64,000 nt of DNA from Dastarcus helophoroides (GCA_028583605.1 CM053335.1:10794053-10858052), one strand, 5' to 3'; positions 46,968-58,857 are shown, counted from the first letter of the stretch. Made by a program: numbers and translations. Notes: generated by a model from the letters alone, not told the origin.

Positions 46968-48490
46968 CAGTGGCGGCTGGCGTATAGGCACTGTGGAACT
47001 GCAGGACCCCCAATTTCGCTTACGAGTTTTTTTCTCCAAATTTTCTGACCCCTTTTCAATACATAATTTTTGTAGAAATTTTCTGATTTCTTTTTATAGA
47101 AATTTTAGGTTTCTTTTACGAAGTAACGACATTTAAAAACCTATTTTATTTTTAAATTTGATCAAAATCACATTTTCAAAAACTAATTTTTGTGAAATTT
47201 TTGTGGAAAAAACCAATATTTCGAGCAGGAATTAAAATGTCAGGAAAAAAACTCAAATTTCCTTGAAAATGTCAACATTTTGAGAAAATATTTACAATTT
47301 CAAGAAAAAATCTAAACTCATCTCGCATTTTACTATTTTTCTAAAAAATAAGTTACTACGATTTCTTCGAATTTTTACCTTAAATCTCATTTTGAATAAA
47401 AATTTTAAGTTTTTTCAGATATTTCGATTTTTTAGGAAATTTTATTTTTTTCTGCAGTTTCCATTTTTCCTAAATATTTTATAAAACGAAATTTTCGCTT
47501 TTCCTAAAAGTGTTGTACTTAAAATTTCGTTTAGAAATTCCAACTTCTCCAGAATTTCCTTTGTTCCTCTAATTTGCCTTAAAAATATCAAGTTTTTTTT
47601 ACGATACTTTGACATTTTTAAGTTCATTTTATTTTGTAGTTTTGACAAAAAATGTTTGGAAAAAACCCTGAAAGCTCTATAAAAATTTCAACATTTTGGG
47701 GAAAAAATTTTGCTTTTTTTAAGAAATTTGTGTTTTTCTCTAAATATTTTATACAAAGAATATTTTTTTTAATTTAGAATTTTCCTGAAGATTTTGTCTT
47801 TAGAATATTTTTTCTTGTAGAAATTTCGATTTCTCTCTAATTTGTTTGGGAAATTTAAAAGTTTTTTACCGAAATTTTAATATTTTAAAATTCATTTTAT
47901 TTTATAATTTTGATAAGAATTTAAAAATTATTAAGTATAAATTTAGGGACAATAAACTTCAAAACTGCATTAAAATAAGAATACTTTGGGAAAAATATTG
48001 AAATTTCAAGGAATAATGAACCTTCTAAATTTCAACCTTTTTTACAATTTGATATTTCTCTAAAAAATTACTAATACTGTAGGACAAAAGAAAATTCTGA
48101 ATCTGAATTTTCAATTTTTCTACAAATGTTAAACTTATTCTTGAAATTCTCGAGTTCGAATTTAAAATTCAAATTTCGATAAAAAAAGACATCGAAATTT
48201 AAAGATTAAACTAAAAATTTCAAAAGAAAGCAGATCATATTTCTAGACCAAGTTCTTATTGTAAACAACATTTTTCAAAAAAAATAACATTATCGGACCA
48301 AAGAAAAAACATTTTTTTTTTGAAATAAATTAATTGTCAAAAATATTCTTATAATTTCGACTTTTAAACTGGGAATTATCGAAATTTTTTAAAAAAAGAG
48401 TCAGCATTTCTCGAAGGGTCTCAAAATTTCGAAATTAAAATTAAGCAAAATGTTGAAACCAGAGACTCTGGTTGAAACCATATTTTTTTT

Positions 48491-48562
48491 TAGAGCAACC
48501 TTTGTTGTGTTTTCAATCTGTCTTGGTTTCAGGGGAACAGTTTTTGTATTTCAATTTTTAAA
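48491..48562 (+). repeat. family A right-arm fragment inside the hAT-like element
   Basis: TAGAGCAACCTTTGTTGTGT and CTTGGTTTCAGGGGAACAG match the outer part of family A arms. The ribozyme part is absent. Confidence 0.75.
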
Positions 48563-49189
48563 AGGTTGAAAAAAATTCATTAACAATTTACTGTTCTAAT
48601 TTAATTTTTTTCTAGTAATTTTCAAGTTCCAGAGAAATTTCAAAATTCAAATAATTCAGGTTGAAGCCAATTTTTTGTGAATAAAATTCAAATTTTGGCA
48701 ATTTATTTCTAAATAAAGCGCAAGTTTTTTTGGAAATTTGTTTTAAAACTTGGCACAATTTTAAAAATAGAAAATTTTGTTATTATTTTTTTTTAATTCG
48801 AGTGTTATTTCGAAATTTTTCTCAAAAAATGTAAATTTAAAAAGAAAAACAGTACCACTTTTAAAAAACAATCGGAAAAGTCGAATCTAAAAAAAAAAGC
48901 AATTCCTAAAAAATTTTGAAATTTTCATAGAAAGTTAAATTTTCAAAAGAAAATAAGGATTTCGAAAAAAATTTTAAATTCTAAAATGGTCGACATTTTC
49001 AATAATTTTGGGAATGTGAATAAAAGACGAATTTTTGGAAAAATATCGACATTTAAGTAGTTGCAGAGTTTTTATTTAAATTTTCAAAGAAGCTGAATTT
49101 TTTAAATATTGGAAAAACTCAAAATTATCGAAAATTTCGTATTATCAAAAAAGGTAAAATTTAAAAAAAAGTCGCGATTTTCAATAGTT

Positions 49190-50100
49190 CAAGTTAAAGA
49201 ATCTTTTCTTTTAAGTCGAAGATTTAATTGGAAATGTTTAAAAAAATGTAAATAAAAATTTAAAAAAAGTTCGAGTTATTTAAAAAAAAAAGTCAAGTTT
49301 TCAAAAAGAGTCGAAATTTTGAAAAAAGTCGAAATTTTCCGCAGTTAAAGTTTAAAAAGAATCTTTTCTTTTAAGTGGTAGATTTAATTAAAAATGTTTC
49401 AAAAAATGAATAATTAAAATTTTAAAAAAAGTTTAAACTTTTAAAAAAACAAGTTTTCAAAAGGAGTCAAAATTTTGAAACAAGTTGAAATGTTCCGCAG
49501 TTCAAGTTTAAAAAGAATCTTTTCTTTTAAGTCGTAGATTTATATGAAAATATTTTAAAAAATGTATAATTAAAAATTATAAAAAAGTTTGAGCTTTTTA
49601 AAAAAAATGTCAAGTTTTCAAATAGAGTCGAAATTTTGAAAAAAGTCGAAATTTTCCGCAGTTAAAGTTTAAAAAAGAATCTTTTCTTTTAAGTCGTCGA
49701 TTTAATTGAAAATGTTCAAAAAAATGTATAATCAAAATTCCAAAAAAAGTTCGAACTTTAAAAAAAAAGCAAGTTTTCAAAAAGAGTCGAAATTTTCCGC
49801 AGTTCAAGTTTAAAAAAAATCTTTTCTTTTAAGTCGTAGATTTAATTGGAAATGTTTAAAAAAATGTATAATTAAAATTTTAAAAAAAGTTCGAACTTTT
49901 AAAAAAAGCAAGTTTTCAAAAAGAGTCGAAATTTTTCGCAGTTCAAGTTAAAAAAAAATCTTTTCTTTTAAGTCGTAGATTTAATTGGAAATGTTTAAAA
50001 AAATGTATAATTAAAATTTTAAAAAAAGTTCGAACTTTAAAAAAAACAAGTTTTCAAAAAGAGTCGAAATTTTGAAAAAAAAGAAATTCGAAGTTTTAAA
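49190..50100. repeat. tandem array of ~140-160 bp units inside the hAT-like element
   Basis: ATCTTTTCTTTTAAGT recurs at about 49,202; 49,358; 49,518; 49,680; 49,820; 49,958. It alternates with GAGTCGAAATTTT and CCGCAGTTCAAG segments. Six copies, no gene. Confidence 0.85.
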
Positions 50101-50580
50101 ATGGAGTCGAAATTTTACGAAAGGTTTCAAGAAATGTCTGACTTAAAAAAAAATCGCAATTTTTAAATAAAGGATCGACAGTTTGCAAGAAATGTCAAAA
50201 TTTTGAAAATAGTTGAAATTAAAAAAGGAGTCAACATTTTTGTTTTCTAAAAATTTTAAATTTTGGAAAATGACTAAAATTTTGAACAATTCGATAATTT
50301 GAAAAAGGCCGAAATTTTCAACAAAGTGGGAATTAAAATAAAAAGTCGAAAATTTCAGAATAGTGCGGATTTAAGAAAAGGTAAAATTTTTAATAAAGAT
50401 AGTCGAAATTTGTTGACAAGGGAAAACATTTCAAGATCTTTCAAATTTCCAAAAGTCAAAATTTTGCAAAAGAAGAAATTTTCTAAAAGAAAAGCTCGAA
50501 ATTTGATAGTCGAAATTAAAAAAATATCAAAATTTGCAAAAGATTTGAGAATTTTTATCGAATTTACGAAATAATTCGAA

Positions 50581-50692
50581 AATTAAAACACAGAACTTGT
50601 CCCCTGAAACCAAGAAAAATTAAAAAACACAACAAAGGTTGCTCTAACGCGTTTCGACAGCCAAGCTGTCATCTTCAGAGAGAAACTACAAA
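50581..50692 (-). repeat. family A left arm inside the hAT-like element
   Basis: The left arm reads CTTGTCCCCTGAAACCAAG, ACACAACAAAGGTTGCTCT, and then the ribozyme-like core on the minus strand. It breaks off after the core. Confidence 0.78.
50642..50682 (-). ncRNA. hammerhead-like motif, family A, covarying copy
   Basis: Minus strand: CTCT, CTGAAGA, extra T, stem II GACAGC and GCTGTC with TTG loop, GAAA, CGCG, TT, AGAG. Compared with the copy at 43,829, the T in the first stem II strand has become C and its partner A has become G, which keeps the pair. This compensatory change supports a selected RNA fold, or descent from an ancestor under such selection. Confidence 0.62.
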
Positions 50693-51656
50693 AGAAATAA
50701 TTCGAAATTTTAAAAAAGTTTAAATTTTGAATAGTTGGGAAATTTGCACTCTATTTTTCAATAAAAACCAAAATGTCGATACCGGAATATTAAAAACAAG
50801 TGAAAATTATCAGATAAATCGAGGTTTTCACAAGTCGAAATATTGAGAAGTTAAAATTTTGGAAGAAGTTTAAATTTTTGTTAGTTAGAATTTTCAAAGT
50901 GGAACATTCATTTAAAAAGTTGAAATTTTAAATCAAAAAAAATAAAACTAAAAAAAGTCAAACAATTCGTAAAATTTCAAAATTTTCCAAAAAAAAAATT
51001 TTGAAAGAATTTTGAAAATTAAGAAGTAGACAAATTTTATATAACAAAAAAATCAAAAACTAATCGAAACTGCAAAAAAAGTCGAAATTTTGAAAAATAG
51101 TTGACATTGACATAAAAACTAGTCGAAATTTTCGATAAAAAAATTATAATTCTCCAAAAAAAAATTTAACAAAGATGAAATTTAGAAAAAAATTCGGAAA
51201 TTTAAAAGTCAAAAGTTCAGTTTTGTAAAAATTTACAGTTTCAAAAAAAGTAAGACTTTTCAAGTGGTAAACATTATAAAAATCTAAAAATTAATTTTCA
51301 GAAAAATTACAAAAAAAAACAGAACACCACAAAGTCTAAATATTCACGTAAATACGGAAGTTTTTAAAAGAGTATTCACAGTTTTTCAGAAAAGTCAATA
51401 CCTAAAAATAAAATACGGTCGAGATTACCAGAGAAAAATCTAAATTTTGCAGTACAGTCGAAATTTGGAACAAATCCAACGTTTCAAAAAACGTGAAACT
51501 CTCAAAAATTTTCATTGTCAAGTTTTCAAAGAAATCTAAAATTTTCGAAAAGTAACGTTTTGAAAATGTCGAAATTTTCAGACGAAATTTTAAAAACGTT
51601 AAAACGCTAAACATTATCACAGCACCCCCATCAGTTTTGGCTACGAGCCGCCACTG

Positions 51657-51664
51657 CTACTGCC
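51657..51664. repeat. 8-bp target site duplication, right
   Basis: CTACTGCC directly follows the inverted CAGTGGCGGCT end. Confidence 0.88.
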
Positions 51665-52008
51665 ACTACTTCACTCATTCTGGGGAATTTTTCTTTGAAA
51701 TATAAAAATCCATTTTTATTGGGACCCATCCCCTCTAGAAAATTTTTGGTAAGCCTAATTTGATATGAAGTGGTGGTGGAAATATATCAGAGAGCTTTAC
51801 AAGTGTAAATGCTCTACAATTTTCTATTTAAAAACTAAAGATCTACGTGTAGGACACTAATTGTGATTTTTTTCGATCCCTGGTGTCCCATTCACATAAA
51901 AAGTACCCGAATTTTGAGGATAAAAAAGACTTCAAATGAAGAATTAAGATGATCATTACATTATGCTTTATTTCCGATAAAATTCTTTAAAATGTAAATA
52001 ATACATGT
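51665..52008. other. short ordinary spacer between two hAT-like elements
   Basis: No gene or repeat recognised in about 340 bp. Confidence 0.4.
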
Positions 52009-52016
52009 ACCTAAAT

Positions 52017-55000
52017 CAGAGGTGAGCTACAGGGGGCCACATGCGGCCCGCCTAACATTTTTCGGCGGCCCGCCTAAGCTCTACTGTTTGACATAAACAT
52101 TTTGGAAAAGAAAATGTCAAACAATTTGATGAAAAAAAAAGAGCATAAATTTCCACGATTCATGAAATATCTTAGACATGAGCGTAGGTGTATAGAGTGG
52201 GGGGGGGGCAACATCAATCATTCTAAAAAACTTATGGGTAGAAAAAACCTTCTGGCTTAGTAATGTGTATTTTTACTTAAAAACCACAGAATTGGAGACA
52301 TCGCATTTTCAAATGAAAATCAAATTTTGAAAAAAGCCCAATTTTAAGAAAAAACCTTTGAACTTTAAGAAATGTCGAAATTTCAAAAAAGTGGAAATGT
52401 AAAAGAGACGAAATTTCCAAAAAGAAGTTTTTGTAAAAAAAGTTTTAATTTCCAGAACAAGTCGAATTCAGGTAAAAAAATGCAACTTTTAAAAATAATG
52501 ATTTCAGAATTTTTATTTTATTTCAGTTTTGTCATATTTTTGATATTTTACAAGAAATATTTTTTTTAAGATTTCCTAAACATATTCTTCTCAGATTGTT
52601 TAGATTTCTATTAAAATTTCAATCCAATTAAAAAAAAATAAATTTTGTGAAAAAAATCTTTGGAAAAAAATCCGTTTTAAGTGAAAATGTTCAGAAACAG
52701 ATAAAATTGAATTTTAAGTTAAAAGTCAGAGAGAATAACATGAATTTTGGACAAGTTTAAATTATCGGGAATAACATTTAAAAAAAATCAGAAAAAACAA
52801 AGATTTTGAAAAAAATTTCAGGATTTTTGAAAATGCCTTACAAGTTACAAAAAAATATTGAACTTTCTAGGAAACATTCCAAAACAAGGTCCAATTTTAA
52901 GAGGAAAAGAGGAAAATTTAAAAAGTTGAAATTTTCAATAAATCACATCGAAAATAAAAACCTAACCTTTCTCAAAAATTCAAGAAATGTGCAAAATTCA
53001 AAAAAAAATTAAAAATTTAAAAAATCTAAATTTGTGAAAAGACGCAATTTTCAAAAAAAAAATCCATTTCTGAAAAAGAAAAATCCAAGATTCAAAAAGA
53101 TTGTTCTTAACATTTAAAATTCAGTAAAGATGTTGAATTTAAAAGAAATCTTTTTCTCGAAATCCCCCCAAAAATATTTTTCGCAACAACAGAAAAGTGA
53201 ACATTTTCAGAACCATAAAACCATTTGATCTAAAAGTCGTAGTTTATTGAGAAACAAAAAACAAAATTTTTAAATAAATGAACCATTTTTGAAAAAGTCC
53301 AAAAAGCAGGATTTTGAAAACAAAATCAAAATTTCGAAAAAGACAAATTTTGAGAAACAGGCAAATTTTAGGTTAAAGACTAATTTAGAAAAATTTGAAA
53401 TTTTGAAGAAAAAAGACGAATTTACCAAAAAGATGTATTGAAATATTAAATATCGGATATTGAGATTAAAATCAAGATTTCCTGAAAAAGACAAATTTTA
53501 GGAAACCAGTCAGAATTTTTACAAAAATCAGAATCTAAAAGATCGAACTATTTACTAAATGTTTAGAAAAATATCGAAATTTGCAAAAAAATTCGAGAAA
53601 ACTTTGAAATGGACAAAAAATTGTCCAAAGAAAGTCAACTTGAGAAAAAAGTAAATAAAAATAGTCAAAACCCTGAGAGGAAGACAATATTGTAAGTGAA
53701 ATTTTTGCAAAAAAAGATCTAAATTTTAAGAAAAAGCATTTACTCTTACAAGGAAAGGTCGCGAAGTGTCCTCCGCCGATTTTGCTAATTTTTGGATATG
53801 TTTTAGAGGACTAAAATCTAAGAGACACGTATTTTTTTTTATCGGCTGATAAACGGTTTTAAGGGTAGTTTTACCCCCTCGAAGTTGGGGCAAAAAATGC
53901 AGATTTTGCTGTTTCTCACATACCAAAAATGATATTCGAGTCGTTTCTATTTTCAAAAGTTTTGTTTTGACGAGAAATAAAAGAAAAAAAAATTTCAAAA
54001 TTTTCCCACCCCCCTCATGGGGGCAAACTACCCCATTTAGAAGTTTTTTAATCATAAAAATGGTAATTACGTCAGCAAAATTTTGAAAAAAATATATGTT
54101 ATTTTATACACTAAAACTAATTTTACCTGTTTTTGGATTTTGTCGAAAAAAATTTTTTTGGGGGTAAACACCACTTACACCAATACGTATATGATAGGAT
54201 GTATTTTTATGATTTTTGTTTTATTTTTTTTCCGAAGCGAAGTATTTTGACGAGAAACTAATAAAATAATTTTTTAAGAATTTTTCGGTGACCCCTCCTC
54301 CCCACCCTCCACCCTTCCCTTATAGGAGGGTGAGCTACCTACTTAAAAAACCGGAAAATTCGAGATTATTATGATCCCTCTACTATCTATATGCACCGAA
54401 AGAAAAGTTTACCAAATTTTTTTACCCATATCCCTCCTGATAGGAGTAAATTACCCCCTTATGAAATTTTTAATTAACAAGGAAATAGTCATTATAACAG
54501 CTCAATTTTGAAAAATAAATGTTATTTTATACATCAAAATTAATTTTACCTGTATTTGGGTTTGGATGAAGGAAAATATTTTGGGGGTGAACACCCTTTA
54601 ACGAAATATTTATATATAATAGGAGATATATTTGTATAATTTTCGGTTCGTTATTTTTGAAACGAAGTATTTCAAAGAAGGTAGAAAAATATTATTTTTA
54701 AATTTGGGTTCTACCGTTCCCACCCTTCGTGTTGGCATACCAGTAAAATGAGCCAGTTAGCTATCTACTTGAAAAACTGGAAATTCGAGATCATTGTTCT
54801 CTCTAGATACCACAAAATAGAGTTTAGTAAGGTTTTAAATTTTTGCTTTTCCCATCCCAGGTGACTTATCCTTCTGATAGAAATAGGACGCGAGGTGTGG
54901 CTGGAAAAATTCGGAAACATTATTTTTATTGTTTCTTGTTGAAATATTTCGTTCCAGGAAAAAAAAAACGAATATCTTTACCGCCATAAACACTTAAATG

Positions 55001-57023
55001 TTTTGGTAAATTCCCATATTTCTCGTGTAGGTATATCTAATATACAAAACTTCTAAATTTTTATAAAGTTCAGACAACTGACCGCAGTTTTTATATAGAT
55101 ATTTTATATACGTATTTGCTCTAAAGGGTGTTTAACCCCAAACATTTTTCTTCGACAAACCCCAAAAAAATTCAATAAAATAGGTTTTGGTGTATAAAAT
55201 ATATTGTTTTTTTTCTTTCAAAATTTTGCTGTTATAATGACAATTTTTTGAATACTTAAAAACCTCAGAAAGGAGTAGATTACGAAGGTGCAAAAGTTTA
55301 GAATTTTTTTCGGTGTATAAAAAGAGATCGTAATGATCTCGAATTTTCCGATTTTTTAAGTAGATGACTCACCCTCTGGTAAGATAAGGTAGAGAGAGGG
55401 GAAGAGAGGTGATTGGAAAAGTTCAAAAAAATTAATTTTCTAATTCCTCGTCGAAATACTTCGTTTCAGATAAAAAACGAATTAAAAATCATAGAAATAC
55501 ATCCTGTTATATACGTGTTTGACCTAAAGGGTGTTTACCCCTAAAATATTTTCCTTCGCCAAAACCCAAATAAAAGTGAAATTAATTTTGATGTATAAAA
55601 TAACATTTATTTTTCAAAATTTAGCTGTTATAATGACTATTTTCTTGTTAATTAAAAATGTCATAAGGGGTAGTTTACCATTATCAGGACGGGTGGGGTT
55701 AAAAAAATTTGGTAAATTTTCTTTTGGTGTATACAGATAGAGGGATCATATTAATCTCGAATTTTCCAGTTTTTTAAGTAGGTAGCTCACCCTCCTATAA
55801 GGGAAGGGTGGAGGGTGGGGATGAGGGGTCACCGAAAAAATCTTAAAAAATTATTTTTTTAGTTTCTCGTCGAAATACTTCACTTCGGAAAAAAAAAGAA
55901 AACAAAAATCACAAAAATACATCCTATCATATACGTATTCGTATAAGTGGTGTTTACCCCCCAAAAAAATTTTTTTTCGACAAAATCCAAAAACAGGTAA
56001 AATTAGTTTTGGTATATAAAATAACATATATTTTTTTCAAAATTTTGCTGACGTAATTACCATTTTTATGCTTAAAAAAACTTCTAAATGGGGTAGTTCG
56101 CCCTCATGAGGGGGGTGGGAAAATTTTGAAAAAATTTGTTTCTTTCATTTCTCGTCAAAGTAAAACTTTTGGAAAAAGAAACGACTCGAATATCATTTGT
56201 GGTATTCGAGAAACAGCAAAATCTGCATTTTTTGCCCCAACTTTGAGGGGGTAAAACTACCCTTAAAACCGTTTATCAGCTGATAAAAAAAATACATGTC
56301 TCTTAGGTTTTGGTCCTTTAAAACATATTCAAAAATTAGCAAAATCGGCGCCGGACACTTCGCGACCTTTCCTTGTTAGTGAAACTTTGAAATTCAGAAC
56401 AAGAGTAAATTTTAAGAGAAAAATCGAATATTTATTTTCTTTGGACGAGTCAGAGGAAGACAGGGGTTAGAAAATGTCAAATATTGTACTAACACATCGA
56501 AATTTTGACAAACAGAAATTTGGATTAAAATAGGGTTGAAATTTACAAAGAAATTTTTGCCCTTTCACAAAAATTTTAAATTTTTAAAAAATTACCTTTT
56601 CGTCAAAAGATCGACCGGATTTCGAAAAAAAAGCAAATTTTAATAAACAAGTTGAAATTTTCAGAATCAAACAAGGGTGAAACTTTCAGGACAAGTCGAA
56701 TTTTGAGAAATTACGAAATTTCAGAAAAAAACGAGGAACTTTTAAATTCAAAATTTTGACAAACATGTTTGATTAAAGAAGGCAAATTTTAGGAATAAAT
56801 GCAAAATTTTAAAAGAAAGAGTCAAATTTTGTAAAAGAATATACAAAATTTGAGAAAAAGGTAGAAATTTCGAAAAAATGTTTCAGGGAAAGGATGAATT
56901 CTGAAGAATTGGAAAGTCCTCCAAGTTTTCAGTTTGCTGCATAAACAAGGGGGTGCAAGTGCCCCAGCATTCATATTTTTCTCCTTGTTATTGGCCCGCT
57001 GTAAAAAAGATTGCTCATCCCTG
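52017..57023. mobile_element. second hAT-like element (~5.0 kb)
   Basis: The left end CAGAGGTGAGCTACAGG, with GGCCCGCC downstream, mirrors the right end. Read inverted, the right end is CAGGGATGAGCAATC with GCGGGCC downstream. Flanking octamers ACCTAAAT (52,009-52,016) and ATGTAAAT (57,024-57,031) agree at 6 of 8 positions, as expected of an aged 8-bp hAT duplication. CAGRGRTGAGC-type ends near GGCCCGC are common among hAT elements. No transposase frame is present. The interior is low-complexity DNA plus a 2.6 kb palindrome. Confidence 0.65.
53748..56376. repeat. 2.6 kb near-complete palindrome (large foldback element)
   Basis: The ends are exact inverts: CAAGGAAAGGTCGCGAAGTG at 53,749 and its complement ending at 56,375. 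Matching points run symmetrically about position ~55,062: AATTACGTCAGCAAAATTTT at 54,065 with its inverse at 56,039, and the GGAGGGTG stretch near 54,305 with its inverse near 55,805. Only about 54,900-55,300 is poorly matched. Each arm itself repeats a ~400-425 bp unit (GTGTTTACCCC near 55,129; 55,528; 55,953). TTA lies outside both ends (53,746-53,748 and 56,376-56,378), a possible 3-bp target duplication. No transposase frame is seen; 55531-55740 and 53726-54055 are incidental. Confidence 0.85.
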
Positions 57024-57031
57024 ATGTAAAT

Positions 57032-58382
57032 AAAAACGAACAGTATTTGGGAAGACTACATTTCCAGGAATAAATTTTATCTTTTCACGAGAAAACTGGT
57101 GGTGATGGAGAAAAAATAACTACGGTTTTATGATGGGGGTTACACAATTATCTACCAGAGTTCGTGTGACAAAATCAGTGTTGACCAATGTAATCAATAA
57201 TGTACTAACGACATATATTAAAACCAATCTAACGCTAAAATTGGATATATAAATGATAAAAATATTCAAATGTTACAAGAAATATGCAAGTCACAACCGC
57301 ACGGTGGCATCGATATTGAAAATAACCAAAACTTGGAGGGCACGCAATTAGATAACAATCACTGACATTGATTGATATAATATTCTAGGGGATCCCTTGT
57401 GAAAATACGCTTCGATTACGAATCTTTTCATCTCTATTCTATTAAACCCATTTAAAACTAAAGTGTACCGTATGATTTAGAATTTTCCAAGACATCATAA
57501 CCACCAAAAAAATAAATAATATTGAACTGGCGAAGTAAGGTAATTGCAGTTTAAATTCGGCAGCGTTTATTTTGATTTTAAACGAGTTGGCCACATCTCC
57601 ACACCCTCGACATCAGAGACGAGCAATTGTTCAGCCCCCGGGGCCTATTCAGTGTGGGAATATAGTTTAACACCCGTCAAAGAGGGTGGCCCCTAATGAT
57701 TGAACGTCAGTTCCGATATGGACTGATAATTTTTGTCAGTTGCCTTTCCGACCTAAGTATTATTGGATTAAACGGTGGGTATACGTGCTTTTGTGGGTTT
57801 GTAAAAAACGACTCGCTCTATTCAATACATTTTTATGTTAATGGAAACTTATTATTTGCCATTGTGACTTAATTTGACCTAATAGAGGAAATATTTGATG
57901 CTTTTAGTGTGTAAGGGACAAAACGGAAGTAAAAAAGAATAAGAATAATTTATAGGTGGTGCATCAACGGAAATAGTAATAAGCCGGACAAATTGACATT
58001 ATTTTCTTTTTTGTAACATTGAATATTTTCTTCGAATTTGTTTTGTTCTTCACTATTTAACTGGCAGACTAGAATGGTTTCGACCTATACAGAGTGAACA
58101 GCCAAATGGAATAAATCTCAATTATTGCACATATTATAAAAAATCCCAAGACAGGTCAATTTAGGTCAATCTAAAATTTCATCACTAGATGCAATTTCGA
58201 GTTACCGTTTCAACCCCTACATTTTTTAATTGGAAGTAGAAGCTTGGTATGTGTCATTTGAAAGGTCTTTTTATTCTCTATTCAAAAATGTCATGCTTGC
58301 TACATATGGCCAGGTTCACTTATATCTATTACTCCGTAAAAGTCACTGTCTACATCTTCAACTATTTCATTCACAAATTAGA
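57032..58382. other. ordinary-complexity sequence, no gene assigned
   Basis: A GC-richer island lies at about 57,560-57,790. The 100-codon frame at 58,230-58,532 runs into the piggyBac end and has no recognisable domain. Probably the host target region of the piggyBac insertion. Confidence 0.4.
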
Positions 58383-58386
58383 TTAA

Positions 58387-58402
58387 CCCTTCTTTGCATG
58401 AT
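58387..58402 (+). repeat. piggyBac left terminal inverted repeat
   Basis: CCCTTCTTTGCATGAT immediately after TTAA, an exact inverse of 63,469-63,484. Confidence 0.93.
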
Positions 58403-58751
58403 GATGGAAATTTTAATCATAATATTTAGTCAACAAAAAAGGTACTCAAAACCCTTGTACTGTAAATTTGTTGTTGCTGGCAACTTTTTAAGCGACTATA
58501 GCGTACAACAAAACGCAGTTGTCAAAAAATAGTAAACGTCACTGTCAATTACCAGGCTTAGAACTTGTCATTCCGCTCTTTGTTGTGATTGGAAGAAACA
58601 AGTGATATTTTAAATTGTTTTAAGGAAATAAACGGAGATATAAAATACAAGAAAAGTAAACATGAGTGGAAAAAAGGTTTGTTTTCATGTTTTTGTTATT
58701 TTCTGTACAATTTATATCAAAACACTGTGAATACATTTCTCGAAACTATGT

Positions 58752-58768
58752 GATGGAAATTTACATCA
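58752..58768 (+). repeat. piggyBac subterminal inverted repeat, left
   Basis: GATGGAAATTTACATCA, whose inverse lies at about 63,336-63,352. piggyBac elements usually have an internal inverted repeat near each end that the transposase needs. Here it lies in the presumed intron. Confidence 0.6.
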
Positions 58769-58857
58769 CTGTGCAGTAACTTCACTTGTAATGTATGGCA
58801 ATTTTTTTTTTGTAAATGTTTATTTTATGTTGTTTTTTAGGGAAACTTGAATGATTA

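Larger units (their letters stand above)
46968..51656. mobile_element. hAT-like non-autonomous DNA transposon (~4.7 kb)
   Basis: The left end CAGTGGCGGCTGGCG and the inverted right end CAGTGGCGGCTCGTAG share an 11-bp terminal inverted repeat of the CAGTG type usual for hAT. A perfect 8-bp target duplication (CTACTGCC) flanks it, the hAT signature. No transposase frame is present. The interior is almost entirely A- or T-run low-complexity DNA, with a ~140-160 bp tandem array at 49,190-50,100 and two family A pieces at 48,491 and 50,581. It must have relied on an enzyme supplied in trans. Confidence 0.85.

Noticed and set aside
53726..56376. Palindrome arms as a coding gene with a mirror copy
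   Set aside because: The longest frames are about 70-110 codons without motifs and are not preserved between arms.
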